From NCBI RefSeq assembly GCF_013449375.1, contig NZ_JACDRR010000020.1:1-64000 (forward strand): a DNA stretch of 64,000 bases. Direction: 5' to 3'. This DNA is from Pectobacterium sp. CFBP8739. GTDB lineage: Bacteria; Pseudomonadota; Gammaproteobacteria; Enterobacterales; Enterobacteriaceae. Under the pieces are notes generated by a model. That model was given only the letters and a program-made list of their open reading frames with translations. It did not search any database and was not told the origin of the DNA. Numbering within the stretch: the stretch's first letter is position 1; each line of letters opens with the position of its first letter. The translations under genes were made by a program, and so were the position numbers. Positions 32,597-41,589 of the stretch are shown in pieces.

Positions 32597-33484
32597 TTAT
32601 CCGTTGATCCAGGCAGGATCGCGATTCATCACCGGCAAACGCGGACGGCGATGATCGATATCCGGCAGTGAATTTAGCAACCCACGCGTGTACGGATGCT
32701 GCGCGTTGTCGAGATCGGCCGCGGCGATAGACTCCACGACGCGCCCGGCATACATCACCAGCACACGATCGCAGAAGCTGCGTACCAGATTGATGTCGTG
32801 ACTAATGAAAATCAGCCCCAGACCGCGCTCGCTCACCAAATCGTCCAACATTGCCAGCACCTGCAAACGCACGGACACATCCAGCGCGGAGGTCGGTTCA
32901 TCGGCAATCACGATTTCAGGTTCAGTAATCAGCATCATCGCAATCATGATGCGCTGCCCCTGCCCGCCCGAGATTTCATGAGGGTACAGATTGTAGACGC
33001 GCTCTGGTTGGCGAATCCGCACCACGTCCAGCATCGCCATGACCTTTGCCTTCGCCTCGCGGTGCGACACTTTATGGTGCGCCAGATACGCTTCAGCAAT
33101 CTGATCGCCAACGCACACCACTGGGTTCAGCGAATATTTAGGGTCCTGCATAATCATGGAAATACGCTTGCCGCGAATCTGACGCATCCGCGCCTCATCC
33201 GCTTTCAGCAGGTCGGTATCGCCGAAACGCAATTTGTCTGCCGTAATCCGCGCGCTGTGCGGATGCAGTTGCAGCAGCGCACGGCCGACCGTCGATTTAC
33301 CGGAGCCAGATTCGCCGACAATCGCCAGCTTTTCACAGCCAAGCCGGAAGGAGACGCCGCGCACGGCATCCGTCACGGCACCACGGTTCACGAAGCTTAC
33401 CCGCAGATTTTCCACTTCCATCAGGGGCGAGCTTCCCGGCGCACGTTGAGAAGACTTATTCAGTTCTGGGATCGAGGATGTCAC
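32597..33484 (-). CDS. Peptide/nickel-type ABC transporter ATP-binding protein (first)
   Basis: ATPase subunit of 295 residues with Walker A GESGSGKSTVGRAL, signature ISGGQGQRIMIAMML, Walker [13 protein letters not shown] and the C-terminal oligopeptide-family extension (HPYTRGLLNSLPDI). I place the start at the GTG 33484, which has GGAG nine bases upstream within the permease gene; a TTG five codons further upstream is less likely. The 29-base overlap with the permease indicates translational coupling. Confidence 0.9.
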   Translation of the reverse strand: MTSSIPELNKSSQRAPGSSPLMEVENLRVSFVNRGAVTDAVRGVSFRLGCEKLAIVGESGSGKSTVGRALLQLHPHSARITADKLRFGDTDLLKADEARMRQIRGKRISMIMQDPKYSLNPVVCVGDQIAEAYLAHHKVSHREAKAKVMAMLDVVRIRQPERVYNLYPHEISGGQGQRIMIAMMLITEPEIVIADEPTSALDVSVRLQVLAMLDDLVSERGLGLIFISHDINLVRSFCDRVLVMYAGRVVESIAAADLDNAQHPYTRGLLNSLPDIDHRRPRLPVMNRDPAWING

Positions 33485-34379
33485 GTAGGCCGTCTCCAAG
33501 GAAGTTGAACGCTAGGCTGTTAATCAAAATCGCCAGCCCCGGAATAGTTACTAACCACCAGCACTCCATCATGTAACGACGACCCGCAGAGATCATCGCA
33601 CCCCATTCAGGATCAGGCGGCTGTGCCCCCAACCCCAAAAAGCCCAGACCCGCCGCAGTCAGAATGATGCCCGCCATATTCATGGTGATACGGATAATCA
33701 CCGACGGCAGACACAGCGGCACAATGTGGTGTAGCAGGATGCGAATAGAAGATGCCCCTTGCAGCTTCACAGCAGAAATAAAGTCCGCGTGACGCAGTGA
33801 CAGCGTCTCCGCCCTTGCCAGACGGGCAATCGGCGGCCAAGCTGTCAGCGTAATCGCAATCACTACATGCTCCAGACCAGGGCCAAGCGCCGCAACAAAC
33901 GCCAATGCCAGCACCAGACTGGGGAACGAAATGAAGATATCGGTAATACGCATCAGAATGGTATCGACGATCCCGCCGTAATACCCAGCCACCACGCCCA
34001 GCGCCAGCCCGATAGGCCCAACGGTGACGGACACCAGCGCAACGATATACAGCGTGATGCGTGAACCATAGACCAGACGGCTAAACACATCGCGCCCAAA
34101 CTCATCGGTGCCAAAGTAATGCGCCGCACTCGGGGCCTGTAGCGCGTTAGCCAAATCCTGTACCAGCGGATCGTGCGTCGCAATCCACGGGGCAAAAATG
34201 GCGACCAGCATCAACATCAGTACAATCGCAGAACCCATAGCGGTCAGCGGATTACGCAGCATCGTCAAGAGAAACCCGCCAATTCGCGCACCGCGTAACC
34301 GCAGACGGCTCACGCGTTTTTCCGGCGGTGTTCGCATTACCGATTCGCGAGTGACCGGCGGCTCAGAGGAAATATTCAT
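33456..34379 (-). CDS. ABC transporter permease (DppC type)
   Basis: Inner-membrane permease of 307 residues with about six membrane segments and an OppC_N-like first segment (NPLTAMGSAIVLMLMLVAIF). The EAA loop is present as RAETLSLRHADFISAVKLQG, together with the family motif ARAETLS. The start overlaps the upstream permease stop by four bases (ATGA). It forms the translocation pore with the DppB-type protein. Confidence 0.92.
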   Translation of the reverse strand: MNISSEPPVTRESVMRTPPEKRVSRLRLRGARIGGFLLTMLRNPLTAMGSAIVLMLMLVAIFAPWIATHDPLVQDLANALQAPSAAHYFGTDEFGRDVFSRLVYGSRITLYIVALVSVTVGPIGLALGVVAGYYGGIVDTILMRITDIFISFPSLVLALAFVAALGPGLEHVVIAITLTAWPPIARLARAETLSLRHADFISAVKLQGASSIRILLHHIVPLCLPSVIIRITMNMAGIILTAAGLGFLGLGAQPPDPEWGAMISAGRRYMMECWWLVTIPGLAILINSLAFNFLGDGLRDILDPRTE

Positions 34380-35416
34380 GCGTTCGTCCTCGGATCAAAG
34401 ATTTGATACAACATGTCCGACAGCAGGTTAAGCGTCACGAAGATCAACCCAACCAGCAGCACACAGCCCATCACCGCGTTCATATCCCCCAGCAGCAGGC
34501 TGCCTGTCAGATAGGAACCAAAGCCCGGCCATGAGAAAACCGTTTCGATCAGTACCGCCCCTTCCAGCAGCGAGCCATACGCCAGCGCCACTACCGTCAG
34601 AAGCTGAACCAGAATATTGCGAAACGCGTGCGCCCAGACGACACGGAACTCCGACAACCCTTTCACGCGAGCGGTAATGATGTATTCCTGCGAAAGCTGC
34701 GCCAGCATGAAGCTACGCGTCATACGGCTGATATAGGCCAGCGAGTGGAAACCGAGAATCGTGGCTGGCAACACCAGATGGTTCAGCGCGCTGCGGAACA
34801 CATCCCACTCACCCGCCAGTAACGAATCCACCAGCAGCAGACCGGTACGGTTTTCCACCAGACCGTCGTAGGCCATATCAACCCGCCCTGCGCCACCGAC
34901 CCAGTTCAGCCAAGCGTAGAACACCAGCAGCCCCATCATCCCGACCCAGAATATTGGCGTGGAATAACCTGCCAGGCTGATAAAGCGCACCACATAATCC
35001 GCCCACTTGCCACGTCGCGCCGCAGCCAGCACGCCTAGCGGCACACCCAAACCGGCTCCGACAATAATCGCCATCGTCGCCAGCTCAACGGTGGCTGGGA
35101 AGACGCGGATAATGTCATCCATAACCGGTCGTCCGGTCAGGAGCGCATTGCCCAGATCCCCATGTATCAGCGAGTTAAAGTAAATAAAGAACTGTACATA
35201 CAGTGGCTTATCCAACCCCAGTTGTTGGTAAACCTGTTGATAGGTACTTTGGTCGGCATCCTGTCCGACAATAGCCAGGACGGGATCGATTGGCATCACG
35301 CGGCCGATCACGAAGGTCAGGATTAATAACCCGAACAGCGTGATGATCACCTGAAACAGACGCTTTGCCAAACGACGCAGTATTCCACCCGGCTTGATCC
35401 AATCAGAGAAAACCAT
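34376..35416 (-). CDS. ABC transporter permease (DppB type)
   Basis: Inner-membrane permease of 346 residues, about six membrane segments. The DppB-family N-terminus (LAKRLFQVIITLFGLLILTF) and the EAA-type loop (SQEYIITARVKGLSEFRV) are clear. It follows the binding protein gene after a 131-base gap that contains a strong hairpin. A longer periplasmic loop (about residues 165-200) separates the middle segments, as usual in DppB proteins. Confidence 0.92.
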   Translation of the reverse strand: MVFSDWIKPGGILRRLAKRLFQVIITLFGLLILTFVIGRVMPIDPVLAIVGQDADQSTYQQVYQQLGLDKPLYVQFFIYFNSLIHGDLGNALLTGRPVMDDIIRVFPATVELATMAIIVGAGLGVPLGVLAAARRGKWADYVVRFISLAGYSTPIFWVGMMGLLVFYAWLNWVGGAGRVDMAYDGLVENRTGLLLVDSLLAGEWDVFRSALNHLVLPATILGFHSLAYISRMTRSFMLAQLSQEYIITARVKGLSEFRVVWAHAFRNILVQLLTVVALAYGSLLEGAVLIETVFSWPGFGSYLTGSLLLGDMNAVMGCVLLVGLIFVTLNLLSDMLYQIFDPRTNA

Positions 35417-35494
35417 GTTCTTTCTCCTGATATCCCGGCGAGCGGCGACAGCAAATCACCACTCACGCGGTTATCTCTTTTTAACGTATCTGAT

Positions 35495-35532
35495 CGGGAT
35501 GATTAGCTGGGAAGTGTCGGCTAATCATCCCG
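35495..35532 (-). other. Intercistronic hairpin after the binding-protein gene
   Basis: Perfect 13-base arms (35495-35507 and 35520-35532, GGGATGATTAGC type) enclose a 12-base loop. No T-run follows on the minus strand, so it is more likely an mRNA-stabilising or attenuating element that keeps the binding protein more abundant than the membrane subunits. Confidence 0.6.
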
Positions 35533-35547
35533 TTTAGCGTGTGGACA

Positions 35548-37158
35548 CTAGCGCTGCTTATATACCTCGCGCAGATGCGTCGTAGAAGACGGATGCGGCA
35601 CATAGCCTTTCACGTCCTTACGCAACACCACAGAATCGATCATCTGCGACACCGGAATAATGGCCGGGAACAGTTCTTCATAACGATTCTGCACGTTGAT
35701 ATACATCTGCTTCTGTTTCTGAGGATCTTTCTCCAACAGCGCCTGATCGATCATGTCGTTCAGCGGTTTGTCGTAGAAAGAGGTGCGCCAGCCCTGGAAG
35801 TTGGTCAGCTTGGCTTCGTCGCTGTTATCCGGGTTATAGACAACAGAACGCAGGCTGGAGTGAGGATGCGGATCGACGCCGCCACCGCCGCGGCCAACCA
35901 GCATATCAAAGTTACGATCGCGCATTGCGCCGTAAACCTGATTACCGGTGCCGGAGATGATTTTGGCTTTGATGCCCGCCTGTGCCAGCGTGGACTGTAC
36001 CGATGTCGCCAGATTCAGGAACGGCTGGTCGGACAGAACACGCAGCGTGGTTTCAAATCCATTCGGGTAGCCCGCTTCGGCCAGCAGTGCCTTGGCGCGT
36101 GGCACGTCTAGCTTGTAGCCAGGATCCGGCAACGTCGCATCCATTCCTTTCTGGATAGGACGCTGATGATAGAAACCATAGCCAGGCATCACCGTCTTAT
36201 TAACGCCGTCATAATCAATCAGGTAACGAACCGCTTCACGTACTTTCGGTTTGGCGAAGTATTCGTTCTTCAGGCTCATGGCAACGTAGTACAGCGTGCC
36301 TTTTTGCACCTCATCAACCACCACGTCTTTATCTTGTTTCAAGGCATTGATATCCGGCACCGACATGCCAGAGGCCACGTCAATATCGCCTTTTTCAATC
36401 ATCAGGCGCAGCGCCTGTGATTCAGTCATGTGACGGAAAATCACGCGACGCATTTTCGCATCGCCCTGCCAATTGTTCTCAACTTTGCTGATGCGCAGCA
36501 CGTCTTTCGCCTGCCACACATCTAGCTTGAACGGGCCAGAACCTGCTTCGTTCGTGGTCAACCAGCCGTTACCCCAGTCGCCGTTTTTCTCATGCTGCAT
36601 GACCGTTTTGCTATCCAGCACCGAGCCGCTACCCAGCGTTGCCAGCGAGTAGATCACCAGTTTTGGGTCGTTCGGTTTTGGCAGTTCGATTTCAACGGTG
36701 TGCGCGTCTTTGGCACGGATCATTTTCTCCACGTTTTCCGCGGTGAAGCCGTAGGATTTCCACGTCGTCGCTTGCGCCATGTTGAGGTTAAGCAGACGCT
36801 TCATCGACCAGGCGAAGTCTTGCGCCGTGACGGGGTTACCGGAGTGGAATTTGGCGTTATCCACCAGATTGAAAGTAATGACCTTACCGTCATCACTGAC
36901 ACTCCAACTTTTCGCCAGAGAAGGCTGAATGTTACTCAGGTTGGCAGGATCCAGCACCACCAGCGAGTCATAGAGGTTGACGATAATGCCCACCACCTCG
37001 TTACCGGTCATGGCGGCCGGATCGAGTGAGAGCATGTTGTTCATATTCATCCCGACAATCAGCTGATCGTCAGGCGTTTTTGCCGATAGAATGGCCGGCG
37101 TCGCGGCCATGCAGAGTGAACCTAACAGCAGGGTACGGAGTATTGCTCGTGCTTTCAT
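35548..37158 (-). CDS. ABC transporter substrate-binding protein, family 5
   Basis: Periplasmic solute-binding protein of 536 residues, SBP_bac_5 family. A signal peptide (MKARAILRTLLLGSLCMAAT, cleavage near LSAKTPDD) is followed by the typical SLDPAAMTGNEVVGIIVNLYDSL opening and LAKSWSVSDDGKVITFNL. A glycine-rich GRGGGGVDPHPHSSLR stretch (about 420) near the ligand cleft is not something I can tie to a known ligand. The GGAG ribosome-binding site is good. Family ligands include peptides, nickel, opines and sugar acids or oligosaccharides. Confidence 0.92.
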   Translation of the reverse strand: MKARAILRTLLLGSLCMAATPAILSAKTPDDQLIVGMNMNNMLSLDPAAMTGNEVVGIIVNLYDSLVVLDPANLSNIQPSLAKSWSVSDDGKVITFNLVDNAKFHSGNPVTAQDFAWSMKRLLNLNMAQATTWKSYGFTAENVEKMIRAKDAHTVEIELPKPNDPKLVIYSLATLGSGSVLDSKTVMQHEKNGDWGNGWLTTNEAGSGPFKLDVWQAKDVLRISKVENNWQGDAKMRRVIFRHMTESQALRLMIEKGDIDVASGMSVPDINALKQDKDVVVDEVQKGTLYYVAMSLKNEYFAKPKVREAVRYLIDYDGVNKTVMPGYGFYHQRPIQKGMDATLPDPGYKLDVPRAKALLAEAGYPNGFETTLRVLSDQPFLNLATSVQSTLAQAGIKAKIISGTGNQVYGAMRDRNFDMLVGRGGGGVDPHPHSSLRSVVYNPDNSDEAKLTNFQGWRTSFYDKPLNDMIDQALLEKDPQKQKQMYINVQNRYEELFPAIIPVSQMIDSVVLRKDVKGYVPHPSSTTHLREVYKQR

Positions 37159-37256
37159 CGTTATTCTCCAAGGTGTGGGAGCATGGAAGACGACAACTTT
37201 TTATTTTTTAGGTAAGGCTATCTTTCAGATCGAACAAAAAACCATTCATACAACAG

Positions 37257-38411
37257 TTATTCTTTACTCAGGGTATGCTCCTCAATCCAATCAAAATTGA
37301 TATCTTCTCCTAGCCCTGGACGTTGCGGCAGATGCACAAAGCCCTCGTCATCCATCGGGTCGACAATCGAATTCAGATACGCTGCGGGTTCGTCGTAATC
37401 GAGGAAAGGATGCAGCAGACCGCGCTCATACCAGCGGCAGTTTTTGATCGCCCCAACGACGTTAAGGTTTGGCGCACCGTTACCGTGAACTTCGCAGTCC
37501 ATACCGAAGGATTCCGCCAGGCTAGCGACCTTCATACACGGCCAGAGACCGCCCACGCCCTGCACGCCCGCGCGTAAAATGTCGCATGCGCCTTCTTTAA
37601 CCCAGTCAGCACGGCTGAAGTATTTGCCTGACAGACTTTCCGGCCCGATGACATCGATATCCAAGCTCTTGGTCAGCCAGCTGTAGGACGCCATGCTCTG
37701 TTCTTCCATCGGTTCTTCAAACCAGGTGAAATCGAGCTTTTGCAGTTCACGGCCGATATACAGCGCATCGCTACGGCTGTACCAATGGTAGCCATCCAGC
37801 ATCAGGCAGATGTCCGGGCCGACGGCTTCGCGTACTGCGGCACAGGCTTTCACGTCGATCTTCGGGCTTGGCGCGAACGATACTGGCGGCATCCAGGTGT
37901 GCAACTTGATGGCTTTATAGCCGCGCTGCACCAGCTTTTCGGCGAACTGGCCGTATTCTTCTGGCGTCGATAAGCCACCTTCCAGCTCATCACCACACAT
38001 GGTGCTGCCGTAGGCAGGGACTTTTTCACGATAGCCGCCGAGCAGTTTGTGCACCGGCATGTTCAGCACGCGGCCTTGCAGATCCCACAATGCGGACTCC
38101 ACAATCGACAGCGCGCGATCGGTCAGTTGGTTGGCGCTACCGCGTTGCCAATGCACCAGATCCTGCCAGAGGCGTTCACGGTCGAAGGGGTTCTGCCCAA
38201 TCAGCACTTTGCGGAAGAACGCATTAACAATATGAGGACGGATCACTTCCGGCGGCGCGAAAGCGTAACCTTTTTGGCCGTCATCTGCCGTGATGGTTAA
38301 CAGCGCCATCTTCGCCTGATTTTCAGGCCCTGGGTGTGAATGACCCGCACTGTCGGAAACCCGGCGTGTGGGATAAGTGAAGACGGTGACATCAATTGAT
38401 TCTATTTTCAC
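37257..38411 (-). CDS. Enolase superfamily enzyme, mandelate racemase subgroup
   Basis: A 384-residue (beta/alpha)7-beta barrel enzyme that should abstract an alpha-proton from a carboxylate (acid sugar dehydratase or racemase/epimerase). Metal ligands appear as Asp206 (LMLDGYHW), Glu232 (FEEPMEE) and Glu258 (GPESLSG). The general acid/base candidates are Asp278 paired with His309 (EVHGNGAPN) and Lys169 in AIKLHTWMP, a Lys-x-His variant of the usual Lys-x-Lys. The start is the GTG at 38411, preceded by CAGG; a GTG nine codons upstream is also open. First gene of the importer operon, so the transported solute is probably its substrate. Confidence 0.88.
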   Translation of the reverse strand: MKIESIDVTVFTYPTRRVSDSAGHSHPGPENQAKMALLTITADDGQKGYAFAPPEVIRPHIVNAFFRKVLIGQNPFDRERLWQDLVHWQRGSANQLTDRALSIVESALWDLQGRVLNMPVHKLLGGYREKVPAYGSTMCGDELEGGLSTPEEYGQFAEKLVQRGYKAIKLHTWMPPVSFAPSPKIDVKACAAVREAVGPDICLMLDGYHWYSRSDALYIGRELQKLDFTWFEEPMEEQSMASYSWLTKSLDIDVIGPESLSGKYFSRADWVKEGACDILRAGVQGVGGLWPCMKVASLAESFGMDCEVHGNGAPNLNVVGAIKNCRWYERGLLHPFLDYDEPAAYLNSIVDPMDDEGFVHLPQRPGLGEDINFDWIEEHTLSKE

Positions 38412-38696
38412 GTTGTTACCTGCCTTGATGTTTAACACAACTCATGTACAAGATTTGCGACTAAATAATTAAAGAATAACGGTAATGACGGTGTCGGGAC
38501 GAGTAGATAAAAAGCGCCTATCTCTCTGGTACGACCTTATAAGTCGATCACTGTCACAGAATAGAAATATCATGCTAATTAAAAAAAAATGGCGTTTTAT
38601 TTTCAATTATTAAGGTTGTTACGCCGTTAGTCATTAGGCAATTTCTTCCATATGACGAAATTATGTCGCCGATAATTGTGCAATCGCACATAAATC

Positions 38697-38712
38697 TGTG
38701 AGCGCTATCACC
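38697..38712. promoter_or_regulatory. Candidate CRP site
   Basis: TGTGA-GCGCTA-TCACC matches 9 of 10 conserved bases of TGTGA-N6-TCACA. It is about 309 bases upstream of the predicted nirB start point and 285 bases from the enolase gene, so it more likely serves the enolase/ABC operon. Confidence 0.5.
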
Positions 38713-38936
38713 AGAAAATTTCATATCCTTATTAAACAAATGGATAATTCCTTAGTTTTATTTTTAAGCAGCACAGGCGCACGAATGATTAACGAGGAGG
38801 ACGATTATGCTGATAGCGGATTGGCCGCTAATCAGTCGGCTTCTGACCAAAAGCGTGCTATAGATCCCATTTTTGCCAGTCCCAAAAACTCCAACAAAAA
38901 CCAAGACTTAATAAAAAACAAACAAAATCATAAAGA

Positions 38937-38952
38937 TACTCATAAAGTAGTA
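38937..38952 (+). promoter_or_regulatory. NarL/NarP 7-2-7 site of the nirB promoter
   Basis: Heptamer TACTCAT (38937-38943) and inverted heptamer AGTAGTA (38946-38952) are separated by two bases, matching TACYYMT-N2-AKRRGTA at 13 of 14 positions. The centre lies 28 bases upstream of the FNR centre, that is at -69.5 if FNR is at -41.5, the same geometry as E. coli nirB. Confidence 0.75.
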
Positions 38953-38965
38953 TATAAAAGACTAT

Positions 38966-38979
38966 TTGATGCACATCAA
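38966..38979 (+). promoter_or_regulatory. FNR box of the nirB promoter
   Basis: TTGATGCACATCAA is a perfect TTGAT-N4-ATCAA FNR site. With class II placement at -41.5 the transcript would start near 39014, with a TAAGGT-like -10 region at 39001-39006, close to the E. coli nirB arrangement. Confidence 0.9.
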
Positions 38980-39036
38980 TAAGCATCCCCTCTGGAGCGA
39001 TAAGGTAACCTCAGAAAAAGCAATTTTGAGGCAAAA

Positions 39037-41589
39037 ATGAACAAAATCAGACTCGCTGTTATCGGTAACGGGATGGTCGGCCACCGTTTTATCGAAGAGT
39101 TGCTGGATAAGGCCCCAACGTCCACCTACGAGATTACCGTTTTTTGTGAAGAACCCCGTGTCGCCTACGATCGTGTCCACCTCTCTTCTTACTTCGCGCA
39201 CCACACGGTAGAAGAGCTTTCCTTAGTACGCGAAGGCTATTACGAAAAAAATGGCGTTAACGTCTTGCTCGGTGAACGCGCCATCACCATCAACCGCAGT
39301 GAAAAAGCCATTCACTCCAATTCCGGTCGTACCGTGTATTACGACAAGCTCATCATGGCCACCGGCTCCTACCCTTGGATCCCTGCTATTAAAGGCTCAA
39401 ACGGGCAAGACTGTTTTGTCTACCGCACCATTGAAGATCTCAACGCCATCGAAAACTGCGCCCGCCGCAGTAAACGCGGCGCGGTGATCGGTGGGGGCCT
39501 GTTAGGTCTGGAAGCGGCAGGCGCCCTGAAACACCTCGGCGTGGAAACGCACGTTATTGAGTTCGCCCCCGTGCTCATGGCCGAACAGCTGGATGCGCAG
39601 GGTGGCACTCTGCTGCAACGCAAGATTGAAAACATGGGTGTGCGCGTACACACCAGCAAGAATACGCAGGCCATCCAGCATTCCGGACTGGAAAGCCGCA
39701 AAACGATGGTGTTTGCCGACGGCAGCACGCTGGAAGTCGATTTTATTGTGTTCTCTACCGGCATCCGCGCGCAGGACAAACTGGCGCGCCAGTGTGCGCT
39801 GGAAATTGGTCCACGCGGCGGTATCGCGATTAACGACTGGTGCCAGACGTCCGATCCCGATGTCTACGCCATCGGCGAATGTGCCGCCTGGCAAGGTAGA
39901 CCATTCGGTCTGGTCGCGCCCGGCTACAAGATGGCGCAGGTTGCCGTCGATCACCTGTTAGGCCATGAAAACCGCTTCCAGGGTGCTGATATGAGCGCCA
40001 AGCTAAAGCTGATGGGTGTCGATGTCGGCGGGATTGGCGACGCACACGGCCATACGCCAGGTTCCCGCAGCTACATGTGGCTGGATGAAAACAAAGAAAC
40101 CTACAAACGTTTGATCGTCAGCGCCGACAATAAAACGCTGCTCGGTGCCGTACTGGTCGGCGACACGCGGGATTATGGCAACCTGCTGCAATTCATGCTG
40201 AACAAAATCCCGCTGCCGGATTCCCCCGAAGCACTGATTCTTCCTGCGTCCGCTGGCAGTGCGAAACCAACGCTGGGTGTCGATGCGCTGCCAGAAAGCG
40301 CCCAAATCTGCTCCTGCTTCGACGTCTCCAAAGGCGACATCATCAAAGCGATTAACGGCGGCTGTCACACCGTTGCGGCCATTAAGGAAACCACCAAAGC
40401 CGGTACGGGCTGTGGCGGCTGTATCCCGCTGATCACGCAGGTGTTGAATGCGGAACTCAGCAAACAGGGGATTGAAGTCAATAATCACCTGTGCGAGCAC
40501 TTCGCCTATTCGCGCCAGGAGCTGTACCACCTGATCCAAATCGAGAAAATCAAAACGTTCGATCAACTGCTGGAGAAACACGGTTCAGGCTACGGCTGTG
40601 AGGTCTGTAAACCGACCGTGGCATCCCTGCTGGCTTCCTGCTGGAATGAATACGTGCTCAAACCACAGCACACGCCGCTACAGGATTCCAACGATAACTT
40701 CCTCGGCAACATCCAAAAAGACGGCACGTACTCCGTGATCCCACGCTCCGCAGGCGGAGAAATCACACCGGATGGTCTGATCGCCATCGGTCGCATCGCG
40801 AAGCAATATAACCTGTACACCAAAATGACCGGCTCTCAGCGCATGGCGTTATTTGGCGTGCAGAAAGACGATTTGCCGGACGTATGGGCTCGGCTCATCG
40901 AAGCCGGGTTTGAAACCGGACACGCTTACGCCAAGGCGTTGCGTATGGCAAAAACCTGCGTCGGCAGCACCTGGTGCCGCTTTGGCGTCGGCGACAGCGT
41001 GGGCTTTGGCGTCGAGCTGGAAAACCGCTACAAAGGCATCCGCACCCCACACAAAATGAAATTTGGCGTCTCCGGCTGTACGCGGGAATGTGCAGAAGCA
41101 CAGGGTAAGGACGTGGGGATTATCGCCACCGAAAAAGGCTGGAACCTCTATGTATGCGGCAATGGCGGGATGAAACCGCGCCACGCCGACCTGCTGGCAG
41201 CCGACTTAGACCGCGAAACGGTCATCCGCTATCTGGACCGCTTCATGATGTTCTATATCCGCACAGCCGATAAGCTCCAGCGAACCTCCGTCTGGCTGGA
41301 TAATCTCGAAGGCGGTATCGACTATCTGCGCAACGTGATTGTGAAAGATAAACTGGGCATTAACGATCAACTTGAATCCGATATCGCACGGCTGCGCGAA
41401 GGCTATGTCTGTGAATGGCAGGCGACGCTGGAATCCCCGGAAGCACAGAAACGTTTTACCCACTTCATTAACAGCCCAGAACGTGACCCAAACGTGCAAA
41501 TGGTCAGTGAACGTCAACAACATCGTCCGGCACGCCCTGCAGAGCGTATTCCGGTGAAACAAATTGAACTGGAGGGGGAAAACGCATGA
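39037..41589 (+). CDS. nirB: NADH-dependent nitrite reductase large subunit
   Basis: Cytoplasmic siroheme nitrite reductase subunit of 850 residues reducing nitrite to ammonium. Domains in order: FAD-binding (VIGNGMVGHRFIEEL), NAD-binding (VIGGGLLGLEAAGAL, about 150), two BFD-like [2Fe-2S] segments (CSCFDVSKGDI...CGGC and CEVC), ferredoxin-like sulfite/nitrite reductase repeats, and the siroheme/[4Fe-4S] cysteines in TCVGSTWCRFG and GCTRECAEAQG. The start has a GAGGC ribosome-binding site. Promoter elements predict induction without oxygen and with nitrate/nitrite. Confidence 0.97.
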   Translation: MNKIRLAVIGNGMVGHRFIEELLDKAPTSTYEITVFCEEPRVAYDRVHLSSYFAHHTVEELSLVREGYYEKNGVNVLLGERAITINRSEKAIHSNSGRTVYYDKLIMATGSYPWIPAIKGSNGQDCFVYRTIEDLNAIENCARRSKRGAVIGGGLLGLEAAGALKHLGVETHVIEFAPVLMAEQLDAQGGTLLQRKIENMGVRVHTSKNTQAIQHSGLESRKTMVFADGSTLEVDFIVFSTGIRAQDKLARQCALEIGPRGGIAINDWCQTSDPDVYAIGECAAWQGRPFGLVAPGYKMAQVAVDHLLGHENRFQGADMSAKLKLMGVDVGGIGDAHGHTPGSRSYMWLDENKETYKRLIVSADNKTLLGAVLVGDTRDYGNLLQFMLNKIPLPDSPEALILPASAGSAKPTLGVDALPESAQICSCFDVSKGDIIKAINGGCHTVAAIKETTKAGTGCGGCIPLITQVLNAELSKQGIEVNNHLCEHFAYSRQELYHLIQIEKIKTFDQLLEKHGSGYGCEVCKPTVASLLASCWNEYVLKPQHTPLQDSNDNFLGNIQKDGTYSVIPRSAGGEITPDGLIAIGRIAKQYNLYTKMTGSQRMALFGVQKDDLPDVWARLIEAGFETGHAYAKALRMAKTCVGSTWCRFGVGDSVGFGVELENRYKGIRTPHKMKFGVSGCTRECAEAQGKDVGIIATEKGWNLYVCGNGGMKPRHADLLAADLDRETVIRYLDRFMMFYIRTADKLQRTSVWLDNLEGGIDYLRNVIVKDKLGINDQLESDIARLREGYVCEWQATLESPEAQKRFTHFINSPERDPNVQMVSERQQHRPARPAERIPVKQIELEGENA

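Larger units (their letters stand above)
38412..39036. other. Divergent control region between the enolase operon and nirB
   Basis: About 625 bases. The left part must carry the enolase-operon promoter. It holds an inverted repeat TGTGC-AATC-GCACA (38677-38690) and a good CRP site (38697-38712). The right part is the nirB promoter with NarL/NarP and FNR sites. A 94-codon frame at 38698-38982 is rejected because it runs over these sites and has biased low-complexity content. Confidence 0.6.

Noticed and set aside
38698-38982. 94-codon plus-strand frame upstream of nirB
   Set aside because: It runs across the CRP, NarL and FNR sites, has no ribosome-binding site, and its second half is low-complexity Asn/Lys-rich.
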